Shown: positions 50,375-59,207 of the stretch, piece by piece
Layout of the letters: the number at the start of each line of letters is the position of its first letter
Position numbering within the stretch: position 1 is the first letter of the stretch
Assembly: GCA_036491125.1 (NCBI GenBank)
Contig: DASXCO010000017.1
Span: 1-60,105, forward strand
DNA length: 60,105 nucleotides
Reading direction: 5' to 3'
From: Acidimicrobiales bacterium
GTDB taxonomy: Bacteria > Actinomycetota > Acidimicrobiia > Acidimicrobiales > AC-9
Position numbers and translations under genes: made by a program
Notes under the pieces: model-generated
What the model saw: only the letters and a program-made list of their open reading frames with translations
Told to the model about the DNA's origin: nothing
Database searches by the model: none

Positions 50375-51286
50375 TCACCTGAGCGCTCCTGCCGTCAGGC
50401 CCGAGACGATTCGTCGTTGGGCGAACAGCACGAGGAGAGCGATGGGAACGGTGACGATGACCACCGCTGCGTCGATTCTGTTGTACATGACCTGGAATGC
50501 GTTCTGGGTCTGGCCCAGGTTCACGATGGCCAGCGGGGCGGTGAACTTGCTCGGCGTCTGCAGAAAGGACAAAGCAAATGCGAAGTCGTTCCAGGCGAGG
50601 ATGAACGACAGGATGGCGGCGGTGAACACCCCGGGGACGGCGACGGGCACGACGACCCTCCAGAGGGCCTTGAGCCGGGTGGCCCCGTCGACGAGGGCGG
50701 CCTCCTCGAGGTCGGGCGGGATCTGGGCGAAGAAGTTCTTCAGCAGCCAGGTGGCGATGGGGAGCGTGTACACGAGGTAGGTGAGGATGAGCGGATAGAT
50801 CGAGTCGAGAAAGCCGAGATGGCGGTACAGGAGGAAGAGCGGACCGACCATGGCCAGGACGGGGAAGAACGCGGCGGCGAGGATGAAGGCGAGGATGGGA
50901 CCGCTGGGGATGCGCAGCCGGGCGAGGGCGTAGCCGGCCAGCGACCCGAAGACGACCGAGACCGCCGTGGTGGCGAGGGCCACGATGGCGCTGTTCAGCA
51001 GCGGGCGGGCGAAGTCCGCCTGCGTGAAGGCCTGGGTGTAGTTGGAGAAGGTCAGGTGGGACGGCAGCAGGCTGGTGGTCCCGCTCGAGAACTCGGCCGA
51101 CGTCTCGAGCGAGGTCCGTACGATCCAGTAGAACGGGAAGAGCGACACGGCCAGCACGATGAGCACCGCGAGCCAGAACCCGACCTGGACCAAGCTCGGC
51201 CGCCGTCGTCGTCGGTGGCGGAGGGGCCCCTCCGCCGATTCGGGAGGACCCGGTTCGGGGCGCTCGAGGACTTCTGTCTCAGCCAT
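50375..51286 (-). CDS. Carbohydrate ABC permease (MalG-like)
   Basis: 303 residues, six membrane helices. The EAA loop L-E-E-A-A-L-V-D-G-A-T-R contacts the ATPase. N-terminal acidic/Arg-rich cytoplasmic tail of about 30 residues. Pairs with the permease starting at 52255. Confidence 0.93.
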   Translation of the reverse strand: MAETEVLERPEPGPPESAEGPLRHRRRRRPSLVQVGFWLAVLIVLAVSLFPFYWIVRTSLETSAEFSSGTTSLLPSHLTFSNYTQAFTQADFARPLLNSAIVALATTAVSVVFGSLAGYALARLRIPSGPILAFILAAAFFPVLAMVGPLFLLYRHLGFLDSIYPLILTYLVYTLPIATWLLKNFFAQIPPDLEEAALVDGATRLKALWRVVVPVAVPGVFTAAILSFILAWNDFAFALSFLQTPSKFTAPLAIVNLGQTQNAFQVMYNRIDAAVVIVTVPIALLVLFAQRRIVSGLTAGALR

Positions 51287-51304
51287 GGCGCGCCCGCTCC
51301 CTCC

Positions 51305-52255
51305 TCATGTGCTCGGCCGGACCAGGCGCGTGAGGATGCCGGCGATCACGAGCGAGAGCACCACCAGGCTGATCGAGATGGCGCCGCCGAAACCGAAGTC
51401 GGTATCGACCAGGAACGCGTGATAGTTGAGGTACGAGAGAGTCTCGGTCGTGTTGCCGGGTCCACCGCCGGTCATGATGAAGATCACGTCGAAGATCAGA
51501 AACGCCTGGATGGCGCGGAAGACAAGGGCCACCACCAGGGCAGGCTTCAGGAGAGGCAGTGTGAGCCTTCGGAAGGACTGCCAGGCGCTGGCTCCGTCGA
51601 TCCGGGCCGCCTCGTAGATGTCCTCGGGGATCACCTGGAGTCCGGCCAGCAGGATGATGGCCATGAACGGCACGTTCTTCCAGGCGTCAGCCACCAGGAT
51701 CGCCGCCCACGACGTCCACTCGCCCGCCAGCCACGTCGTGTGGGCGCCCGGGAGATGGAAGATGCCGAGCAGGTAGTCGACGAAGCCGTTGCGTTGATCG
51801 AACATCGTCTTCCACAGCAGGGCCGACACCACGGTCGGGACCGCCCACGGAATCAGGACCGCCGCCCGCACCAGTCCCCGGCCCCGGAACGCTTTGTGCA
51901 GCACGAGGGCGAGGCCGATTGCGACGACTGTCTCGAACGCGACCGACACCACCATGAACCCGACGGTCCGCGTCAGCGAGCCCAGGAAGTCCGACGATGA
52001 GGAGAACAGCTTGCTGTAATTGCTCAGCCCACTGAAGGAGTGGGCCTGAGCCGCGTTGGTCAGGTTCTCATGGTGGAAGGAGTTCCAGAGGTTGTAGACG
52101 AGGGGGTATCCGGTCACCGCCAGCAGCGACAGCACCGCGGGGGCCACGAGGAGATACCCGAGCCGCCTGTCGGCCCTGGCTCGATCCGATCCGCCCCCGG
52201 GGGCCCACGTCAGCCTGAGCCGTTTTCCCAGTGATGGCGCTGCGGTTGTCGTCAT
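51305..52255 (-). CDS. Carbohydrate ABC permease (MalF/UgpA-like)
   Basis: 316 residues, six membrane helices. EAA loop Y-E-A-A-R-I-D-G-A-S-A-W and the W-N-S-F-H-H segment after helix 1 match MalF/LacF-type subunits. 18 nt from the MalG-like gene. Confidence 0.93.
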   Translation of the reverse strand: MTTTAAPSLGKRLRLTWAPGGGSDRARADRRLGYLLVAPAVLSLLAVTGYPLVYNLWNSFHHENLTNAAQAHSFSGLSNYSKLFSSSSDFLGSLTRTVGFMVVSVAFETVVAIGLALVLHKAFRGRGLVRAAVLIPWAVPTVVSALLWKTMFDQRNGFVDYLLGIFHLPGAHTTWLAGEWTSWAAILVADAWKNVPFMAIILLAGLQVIPEDIYEAARIDGASAWQSFRRLTLPLLKPALVVALVFRAIQAFLIFDVIFIMTGGGPGNTTETLSYLNYHAFLVDTDFGFGGAISISLVVLSLVIAGILTRLVRPST

Positions 52256-52279
52256 GAGTCGAGCGTCATCGACGGATCG

Positions 52280-53557
52280 TCAGGCCAGCGGCTTGACCTG
52301 GCCTGCTGCCGTGGACAAGGCGCTGCTGGGCGAGGTCAGGTTCGACACCACGGAGGAGATCATCGTCTGGAGGTTGGTGGAGATCTGCGGGTAGTTGGGC
52401 GTGACGGGGCGGGGGACGACCACCTTCGCGAGCGTCTGGACCTGCTGGAAGTACGGCGCCTGGCTGAACAGGGCCTGGTTGTACGAGGCCTGCAGGGCGG
52501 GTGGGTCACCAGTCGAGATGGCCCGCTGTTGCTGGACCTGGGGGCTCTCGAGGTACTGGATGAACTGCCACGCCGCCGCCTGGTGCGAGCTCTTGGCGTT
52601 GAGGGCCAGCATCTCGCCGCCGAGTGCCGCCTGCTGGGTCCCCGTCGAGGAGGGGAAGGCCGTGAAGCCGATCTTGCTGACCGGTACTGCTGAGCCGGCC
52701 TTGGCGGCGGCCCCGAAGACGAACGGGTAGTTGATGGCGAAGGGCGTCTGCCCCGAGGTGAAGGCCTGCTGGACTTCGCCCTCCTGCCAGCCCGTCACCG
52801 CCTGAGGGGCGATCTTGCTGGAGTAGATCGTGTCGTGCTCGAACTGCAGGGCCTGCTGGTTCTGCGGGGTGTTGAGGTTGCTGGGGTTGAGCTGGCCGCC
52901 GAAGCCGCCCTGGAACACCATGTATGCGGTGATCGCGCCTTCGAACTTGTCGGCCGGGAAGGCCAGTCCCTCCTTGAGCGAGGGGTCTCTCTGTGTGGCC
53001 GCCTGAGCCATCTGAACGAGCTGGGCGGGCGTGGTCGGGGGCGTCGGTATCAGATCGGTGCGGTAGAAGAGGCCCTCGGGATTGATGAACCAGGGGATGG
53101 CGTAGGTCTTGCCCTGGTACTGGCCCGCCTTGACCTGGCCGGGAAAGAAGGCGGACAGGTCCGTCCCGTACTTGTCGAGAGGGGCGATCCAACCCGCCTT
53201 GGCGAAGGTAGCCGGGTAGGTGACGTCGGACTCGATCACGTCAGGGGTGCTCGACCCGGCGATGAAGCGCTGCTGGATCTGCTGTAGGAACTGCGTCGAA
53301 TTGGAAGACAGGGCCAGGAGCTGGATGTGGATGTTGGGGTGGAGCTTCTGGAAGTCGTTGGCGGCGGCCTGTGTGGCCTGTCCTTCGGTCCCCAATCCCG
53401 CAGAGGCGAACACCACGGTCTGGTTCGCGTTCGCCGGGCTCTGCGCGCCGCTGGAGCTTCCACTGCCGCAGGCAGCGGCCACGAGGGCTAGTCCGGCCAC
53501 TGCCCCGCCGAGCCGCCACCGCCGTGCTCGGCGAGCTGGCGCGGGAGATGCGTTCAT
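52280..53557 (-). CDS. Sugar-binding lipoprotein (solute-binding family 1)
   Basis: 425 residues. Arg-rich n-region, lipobox A-A-A-C (Cys30). Periplasmic-binding fold with P-D-V-I-E-S-D-V-T-Y, F-P-G-Q-V-K-A-G-Q-Y-Q-G-K-T-Y-A-I-P-W and A-I-N-Y-P-F-V-F-G: the class of malto- and other oligosaccharide binders. AAGGGGG lies upstream of ATG 53557. First gene of the operon. Confidence 0.93.
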   Translation of the reverse strand: MNASPAPARRARRWRLGGAVAGLALVAAACGSGSSSGAQSPANANQTVVFASAGLGTEGQATQAAANDFQKLHPNIHIQLLALSSNSTQFLQQIQQRFIAGSSTPDVIESDVTYPATFAKAGWIAPLDKYGTDLSAFFPGQVKAGQYQGKTYAIPWFINPEGLFYRTDLIPTPPTTPAQLVQMAQAATQRDPSLKEGLAFPADKFEGAITAYMVFQGGFGGQLNPSNLNTPQNQQALQFEHDTIYSSKIAPQAVTGWQEGEVQQAFTSGQTPFAINYPFVFGAAAKAGSAVPVSKIGFTAFPSSTGTQQAALGGEMLALNAKSSHQAAAWQFIQYLESPQVQQQRAISTGDPPALQASYNQALFSQAPYFQQVQTLAKVVVPRPVTPNYPQISTNLQTMISSVVSNLTSPSSALSTAAGQVKPLA

Positions 53558-53784
53558 CTCAACCCCCTTGTTGAGCACCGCCGTGCTCTTCCCCCAGACA
53601 CCGCGGATCCTTGTTTTTCGATCGAGTTGCGATCACAGGTCCGGCCGTCGTCGGCCTGTCCCATCTCGCCACTCACTTGTCTCCCGCTGCCCCTGGAGGA
53701 CGCGGTCCGTATGGTGAACGCCGGATAACTACCCCGTGGCGTCTCGCACTATGCCACCGGGGCCCGGGGCGCCGTCGCCCGCCG
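53558..53784. other. Intergenic gap between dnaE2 and the sugar ABC operon
   Basis: About 227 nt. It must hold the promoter of the sugar operon, read on the minus strand, and the end of dnaE2 transcription. No gene seen. An A-rich patch near 53613-53620 (complement of TTGTTTTT) is the most likely promoter or operator area, but I could not assign elements. Confidence 0.5.
53732..53762. terminator. Hairpin downstream of dnaE2
   Basis: CCCCGTGGC (53732-53740) pairs with GCCACCGGGG (53753-53762) with one bulged base and a 12-nt loop, 23 nt past the dnaE2 stop. Probable terminator. Confidence 0.5.
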
Positions 53785-56700
53785 TCAACGAAAATCCCGT
53801 GACGGGGTCGACGAGCCGACGATGAGCGACAGAGGGGAGATGCGGTCGGCGACCACGTTGACGACCCCTTCGACACGCTCCAGGCGGCCACGGACGAGCA
53901 GGGCGGGCGCCGACCGGGCCGCCTGGCGGTAACGGCTCCAGGCGCCTTTCGAGCAGACGACGTTGATGAGACCGGTCTCGTCCTCCAGGTTCAAGAAGGT
54001 CGTGCCCCCGGCCGTCGCCGGGCGTTGGCGGTGGGTGACCACGCCGCCGACCAGGACCCGGCTGTCGGGCTCGGCACGGGCGAGCCCCGCTGCCGTCGTC
54101 GCGCCCCACGCGTCGAGCTGGTCGCGGACGAGCTCGATGGGATCGCCGGTGGGTGACATCCCCGTGGCCCACAGGTCGGCGGCCATCTCCTCCGCCGTCG
54201 TCATGTCGGGCAGGGCGGGAGCCCGGGCTCCGACCACCACCCCATCAAGGCGATCGGGGGTGGCCTGAGACACGGCCCCCGCGGCCCACAGCCCCTCCCG
54301 GCGCGTTCGATCGGGGAGGGCACCCGCAGTCGCCAACGCCTCCAGCTGCGCCCGGGACACGCCCGTGCGCCGCACCAGGTCCTCCATGTCGGCATAGGGC
54401 CGGCCGGCGGCGATGCGCTCCGCCATCTCCAGCCCGATGGTGCGCACGTACTCGAGACCGAGCCGCACGGCCGGTCGATCCGGCTCGACAGCAAGCCGCT
54501 CCGTCCCCAAGCCCGCCTCCCGGGCCGGCTCCAACGTGGCCTGGGCCGGGCTGGCGTTGACATCGGCCCGCCGCACCTCCACGCCGTGGCGGCGGGCGTC
54601 GGCCACCAACGTCTTGGGCGACCAGAAGCCCATGGGCTGGGCATTGAGCAAGGCGGCACAAAAGGCTGCCGGAAAGTGGTGCTTGATCCACGCGCTGGCA
54701 TAGACCAGGTAGGCGAAGGACACCGAGTGGCTCTCGGGGAAGCCGAAGTTGGCGAAGGCGGCCAGCTTCTCGTAGATGGCGTCGGCGACGTCTCCGGTGA
54801 TGCCCCGCGCCGCCATCCCCTCGTAGAGTCGGGCCCGCAGCCGTTCCATGCGCTCGCCGGAGCGCTTCGAGCCCATGGCCTGGCGCAGCTGGTCCGACTC
54901 GGCGCCGGTGAAACCGGCCACGTCGATGGCCATCTGCATGAGCTGCTCCTGGAACAGGGGCACCCCGAGGGTCTTCTCCAACGACGGCTCGAGCAGCGGA
55001 TGCAGGTAGGTCGCCGGCTCGAGCCCGTTGCGCCGGCGGATATAGGGATGAACCGATCCACCCTGGATGGGACCCGGCCTGATGAGGGCCACCTCCACCA
55101 CGAGGTCGTAGAAGTGGCGGGGCTTGAGCCTGGGCAGGGTGGCCATCTGGGCCCGACTCTCGACCTGGAAGACACCCACGGTGTCGGCCCGGCACAGCAT
55201 GTCGTAGACCGCGTCCTCCTGGGGGAGCTCGGCCAGGTCGACCTCCACCCCGTGGTGGTCGCGGACCAGGTCGATGGCCCGGTGGATGGCGTTGAGCATC
55301 CCCAGACCCAGCAGGTCGAACTTCACCAGGCCGACGGCGGCGCAGTCGTCCTTGTCCCACTGCAGGACGCTGCGGCCTTCCATGCGCGCCCATTCCACCG
55401 GGCACACCTCGACCACGGGCCGGTCGCAGATGACCATGCCGCCCGAGTGGATGCCGAGGTGGCGGGGGAAGTTCTCCACCTGAGCAGCCAGCCCCATGAC
55501 CGGCTCGGGGATGTCGTGGGCCGACCGGCCGTCCGGACCCACGGCGCCGGCCGTGGCCTCGAGTGGACCCCACCGTTCGATCTGCTTGGACCAGGCGTCC
55601 AGCTGGCCGGACGCGTGGCCAAGGGCCTTGCCCATGTCGCGCACGGCCGAGCGGGCCCGGTAGGTGATGACGTTGGCGACCTGGGCGGCGTTGTGGCGGC
55701 CGTAGCGCTCGTACACGTGCTGGATGGCCTCCTCGCGCCGATCGCTCTCGATGTCGATGTCGATGTCCGGAGGACCGTCGCGTTCGGGGGAGAGGAAGCG
55801 CTCGAACAGCAGGCCCAGCGAGACGGCGTCGGCGTTGGTGATGCCGAGGGCGTAGCAGACCGCCGAGTTGGCAGCCGACCCCCGCCCTTGACAGAGGATG
55901 CCCCGCCGCCGGCAGAACTCCACGATGTCCCACACCACGAGGAAGTAGCCGGGAAAACCCAGCCCCTCGATGACCGACAGCTCGCGATCCAGCTGCGCGT
56001 AGGCACCCGGCACCCGCTCGGCGCCCCGAGGACCGTAACGACGCGCCGCTCCCCGCTCGGTCAGCTCGACCAGCCAGCTCATCTCGGAATGACCCGGCGG
56101 CACCGGGAAGTCGGGCAATCGGGGGGCGACCAGCCGCAGGTCGAACGCGCACTCCCTTCCCAGCTCGGCGGCCCGCTCCACCACGCCGGGATAGCGGGCG
56201 AACCGCCGGGCCTGCTCCCTCCCCGAGCGCAGGTGGGCGCCGGCTGCCGCCGGCAGCCATCCCTCGATCTCGTCCAGCGATCGCCGGGCCCGCACCGCAG
56301 CCAGGGCGGTGGCCAGACCCCGCCGGGCGGGGGTGGCGTAGTGCACATTGTTGGTGGCGATCAGCTCCACGCCGTGGGCCAGGGCCAGGTTGGCCAGGGC
56401 GTCGTTGCGGGCGGTGTCCAGCGGGTCGCCGTGGTCCCACAGCTCCACCGCCAGGTTGCCGCGGCCAAAGGCGTCTGCCAGCCGACCCAGGGCCCGCCCC
56501 GCCGCCGTGGGGCCCGATTGGACCAGCGCCGTCGGGACCTCACCTTTGCGACAGCCGGTGAGCACCATCCAGTGATCCCCGTGGGCCTCGGCCAGGGTGG
56601 TCAGGGACACGATCGGCTGGCCCTTCTCCCCCCCGGCCAGGTGGGCCTCGCTGACGACCCGGCACAGCCGGGCGTACCCCTCGGGGTCGCGGGCCAGCAC

Positions 56701-57234
56701 GACGAGATGGTGGCCCTCGGGATCGGCGGCGGCCTGGCGGTGGCCCATGGTGCCGGCGGGACCAGGACGGCGGCCCTTGGGTCGTCCCCCGGTCTGCGGT
56801 GCTGGTCGAGCCAGGTCGAGGGTGAGCTCGGTCCCGAAGACGGCGGGCACACCGAGCGCCTCGGCGGCCTCGGCGAAGCGGACCACCCCGTACATGCCGT
56901 CGTGATCGGTGAGGGCCAGCGCCTCCAGGCCGAGCCGGTCGGCCTCCTCGACCAGCTCCTCGGGGTGCGACGCTCCGTCCAGGAAGCTGAAGTTCGAGTG
57001 GCAGTGCAGCTCGGCGTAGGGAATCGGGGCGTCGCTCCGCCGCCGCTTCGCGCCGGTGGCACTACTTCCGGGGCCGGCCTCCCGGGACGGCTGCGGGGGG
57101 TGGTAGGGCTGGCGCTTGCGGGACCAGGCCGGGCTGTCGCCTCCGTCGGCGTGGTCCGGGCGGTTGGGCGGCCGGCCGTCGGACAACCGGCGCTCGAGCT
57201 CGGACCAGGGGATCGGAGGGTTGCGCCAACCCAT
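53785..57234 (-). CDS. dnaE2: Error-prone DNA polymerase III alpha subunit (ImuC)
   Basis: 1149 residues. PHP domain at the N-terminus (A-E-L-H-C-H-S-N-F-S-F-L-D-G-A, L-T-D-H-D-G-M-Y-G), the C-family palm with the acidic triad region P-D-I-D-I-D-I-E and G-R-G-S-A-A-N-S, tandem HhH and a C-terminal OB domain (V-L-V-G-G-V-V-T-H-R-Q-R-P). The short size and lack of the tau/epsilon-binding tail set DnaE2 apart from DnaE1. It does translesion, mutagenic synthesis with ImuA/ImuB, neither of which is in this window. A perfect LexA box precedes it. TAGGGT 6 nt before the ATG implies a leaderless mRNA. Confidence 0.95.
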   Translation of the reverse strand: MGWRNPPIPWSELERRLSDGRPPNRPDHADGGDSPAWSRKRQPYHPPQPSREAGPGSSATGAKRRRSDAPIPYAELHCHSNFSFLDGASHPEELVEEADRLGLEALALTDHDGMYGVVRFAEAAEALGVPAVFGTELTLDLARPAPQTGGRPKGRRPGPAGTMGHRQAAADPEGHHLVVLARDPEGYARLCRVVSEAHLAGGEKGQPIVSLTTLAEAHGDHWMVLTGCRKGEVPTALVQSGPTAAGRALGRLADAFGRGNLAVELWDHGDPLDTARNDALANLALAHGVELIATNNVHYATPARRGLATALAAVRARRSLDEIEGWLPAAAGAHLRSGREQARRFARYPGVVERAAELGRECAFDLRLVAPRLPDFPVPPGHSEMSWLVELTERGAARRYGPRGAERVPGAYAQLDRELSVIEGLGFPGYFLVVWDIVEFCRRRGILCQGRGSAANSAVCYALGITNADAVSLGLLFERFLSPERDGPPDIDIDIESDRREEAIQHVYERYGRHNAAQVANVITYRARSAVRDMGKALGHASGQLDAWSKQIERWGPLEATAGAVGPDGRSAHDIPEPVMGLAAQVENFPRHLGIHSGGMVICDRPVVEVCPVEWARMEGRSVLQWDKDDCAAVGLVKFDLLGLGMLNAIHRAIDLVRDHHGVEVDLAELPQEDAVYDMLCRADTVGVFQVESRAQMATLPRLKPRHFYDLVVEVALIRPGPIQGGSVHPYIRRRNGLEPATYLHPLLEPSLEKTLGVPLFQEQLMQMAIDVAGFTGAESDQLRQAMGSKRSGERMERLRARLYEGMAARGITGDVADAIYEKLAAFANFGFPESHSVSFAYLVYASAWIKHHFPAAFCAALLNAQPMGFWSPKTLVADARRHGVEVRRADVNASPAQATLEPAREAGLGTERLAVEPDRPAVRLGLEYVRTIGLEMAERIAAGRPYADMEDLVRRTGVSRAQLEALATAGALPDRTRREGLWAAGAVSQATPDRLDGVVVGARAPALPDMTTAEEMAADLWATGMSPTGDPIELVRDQLDAWGATTAAGLARAEPDSRVLVGGVVTHRQRPATAGGTTFLNLEDETGLINVVCSKGAWSRYRQAARSAPALLVRGRLERVEGVVNVVADRISPLSLIVGSSTPSRDFR

Positions 57235-57240
57235 ACGCCA

Positions 57241-57281
57241 ACCCTAGGGCGGTCCGCCTCCGGAGTCGAACGTGCGTTCGA
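57241..57281 (-). promoter_or_regulatory. SOS promoter of dnaE2: perfect LexA box and -10 TAGGGT
   Basis: TCGAAC-GTGC-GTTCGA (57266-57281) is an exact LexA-box palindrome. On the minus strand TTCGAC inside the box can act as -35, with TAGGGT (57246-57241) 18 nt later, and ATG follows 6 nt after that. Confidence 0.85.
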
Positions 57282-57342
57282 TGCGGGCGCTTCGGGTAAA
57301 CCTACCTCGTCCCTGCCCGGAACTTGGCGAAATGAGAAGCCT

Positions 57343-58602
57343 GTGCTGCGACTCGTCCGGCGCCCACTTGCCGTCAGCGTGATCCTCGCCGGCCTCTCCT
57401 GGGGCCTGGCCGCGTGCGGCCAATCCCCCCCGACACTGCGCCTCGGCGCCGTCTTCCCGCTGCACGGATCGCAGGCCCCCTCGGCGACCGAGGAGTGGCG
57501 GGGCGTGAAGATCGCCGCCGACCTCGTCAACCAGGACGGCGGAGTGAGGGGTCAGCGCATCGCCCTGGACGTGCGAGACCTCGAGACACGAGAGGGCGCC
57601 GCCAAGGCCGTCGCTTCATTGCACGACGACGGCGTCCCGCTGGTGCTCGGCGCCTACTCGTCGCAGCTGTCGATCCCGGCTGCGGTCGCGGCCTCGGACT
57701 CTCGCCTCGTCTACTGGGAAGCGGGAGCCGTCGCCGATCGCGTCACCGGGCAGGGCTCGCCCTGGGTGTTCCGAGTGGGGGCGACGGGCTCGAACCTCGG
57801 CACCAACTCGGCCCGCTTCGCCGCCACGCAGCTGGTGCCGCGCCTCGGGCTGGCGCCGTCGCAGACGCGCGTGGCGGTCGTCTGGGAGAACGACGCCTAC
57901 GGGCAGTCGGTGGCCGACGCCGCCGTCACAACGGCTCAGTCGTCCGGCCTCCAGGTAGTCGGCCGCACGGCGTACGACGCCTACAAGCCCGACTGGCCCT
58001 CGGTGATGGCACAGGTGGCCGCGGCTCACCCGGACGTGCTCGTCCTGGCCTCCTATATCCCCGACGGCGAGGGCTTCCGCCGGGCCATGCTGGCCGAGCA
58101 CGTCCGGGTGGGGGCCATGATCGGCTCCAGCATGGCCGAGTGCATGAGCAACTTCGGCGACGACCTCGGTCCACAGGCCGTCGGGGTGTTCGCGTCAGAC
58201 CGCCCGGGCGGCGGCTTCAACCCAGGCGCCCTGGGCTCGATCGGGGCACGTGACTACGCGCGCTTCGCCGCCGCCTGGAAGGCCCAGACCGGCGACGCCA
58301 CGCCAGACGAGGAGGCGTTGGCCGGGTTCAGCGCCGCCTGGGCCTTGTTCCATTACGTCCTGCCCAAGGCCCACACGTTCAGTCCCCGCGACATCGCCGC
58401 CGCCGCCCGGCAGACGATGCTGGCCGAGGGCGAGCTACCCAACGGCGCCGGGCTCCATTTCGCCAATGACCGATCTCGCGAGGGGCAGAACCTTCTCGCC
58501 GCCGCCGTCATCTGGCAGTGGCAGGCCGTGGGCCACAGCGTCGTCGTCTGGCCGCCCGCCTACGCCACGGGCGCGCCGGCCATGGTGCCGCTGCCGGCGT
58601 GA
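57343..58602 (+). CDS. Orphan Liv-type substrate-binding lipoprotein
   Basis: 419 residues. Signal with lipobox L-A-A-C (Cys25) and Peripla_BP_6 fold: L-R-L-G-A-V-F-P-L-H-G-S, D-L-V-N-Q-D-G-G-V-R-G-Q-R-I, V-A-V-V-W-E-N-D-A-Y-G-Q-S-V. No permease or ATPase adjoins it, so it is either an extra receptor for the Liv system or a sensor. GTG start at 57343. Its stop overlaps the start of the CPBP protease as GTGA. Confidence 0.88.
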   Translation: MLRLVRRPLAVSVILAGLSWGLAACGQSPPTLRLGAVFPLHGSQAPSATEEWRGVKIAADLVNQDGGVRGQRIALDVRDLETREGAAKAVASLHDDGVPLVLGAYSSQLSIPAAVAASDSRLVYWEAGAVADRVTGQGSPWVFRVGATGSNLGTNSARFAATQLVPRLGLAPSQTRVAVVWENDAYGQSVADAAVTTAQSSGLQVVGRTAYDAYKPDWPSVMAQVAAAHPDVLVLASYIPDGEGFRRAMLAEHVRVGAMIGSSMAECMSNFGDDLGPQAVGVFASDRPGGGFNPGALGSIGARDYARFAAAWKAQTGDATPDEEALAGFSAAWALFHYVLPKAHTFSPRDIAAAARQTMLAEGELPNGAGLHFANDRSREGQNLLAAAVIWQWQAVGHSVVVWPPAYATGAPAMVPLPA

Positions 58603-59207
58603 GCCAGCCCGGGAGGCTGGCCCAAGGGCAGAGCGTTGTCGCCCGCCGGCGCACGAACGCCGGCGCGCTGCTCGTCGTCCTGGGCGCGGCGCTCGTGCTG
58701 CGCCTTGTCGTCGCCGGGGCAGCCGGCGCCGCGTCGGAGCTCGGCGCGGCGCTGTTCGCCGTGCTGTTGATTTGCGCTGCGGCCGCAGCGGGGTGGCGCC
58801 CTGATCGCCTGCGGCTGAGCGGCCTGGCTTGGGGAGTCCTGGGCGCCGTGGGCCTCGTGGCGGGGCCGGTGCTGCTGCGGCTGGCCGGACCGCACCCGGC
58901 GCTGCAGGCGGCGGATGGGTTTCCGCTCTGGGCCGTGATCGTGACCGGCGTTGCCCTCGGCGAGGAGCTGCTGCTGCGCGGCGCCCTCTTCGCCGCCGTC
59001 GACGAGGCCGTGGGCGTGAAGACGGCGCTCGTCGTCACGACCATCGTCTTCGCTCTCGTGCACGTCCCGCTGTACGGGATGCACGCGCTGCCGCTCGACC
59101 TGGCCGTCGGTCTGTGGCTCGGTGGGCTGCGCGTCGTGAGTGGCGGGGTCACGGCGCCGGCGACGGCGCACGTGGTCGCCGACCTGGCCGGCTGGTGGCT
59201 CTGGTGA
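58599..59207 (+). CDS. CPBP-family intramembrane metalloprotease (Abi/CAAX protease type)
   Basis: 202 residues, about seven hydrophobic segments. The catalytic E-E-L-L-L-R at 122-127 and the His motifs F-A-L-V-H-V-P-L-Y-G and T-A-H-V-V-A-D define the family, metal-dependent proteases inside the membrane linked to prenyl-protein processing, bacteriocin immunity or signalling. GTG at 58599 overlaps the lipoprotein stop; its own stop overlaps the next start. Confidence 0.87.
   Translation: MSQPGRLAQGQSVVARRRTNAGALLVVLGAALVLRLVVAGAAGAASELGAALFAVLLICAAAAAGWRPDRLRLSGLAWGVLGAVGLVAGPVLLRLAGPHPALQAADGFPLWAVIVTGVALGEELLLRGALFAAVDEAVGVKTALVVTTIVFALVHVPLYGMHALPLDLAVGLWLGGLRVVSGGVTAPATAHVVADLAGWWLW

Noticed and set aside
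50099-52000. 633-residue open frame opposite the sugar ABC genes
   Set aside because: Shadow frame full of Gln/Glu/Asp; ABC motifs are unmistakable on the minus strand.
54586-57342. Very long plus-strand open frame opposite dnaE2
   Set aside because: It is the antisense shadow of a GC-biased gene; no family motifs, and it only becomes meaningful from 57343.
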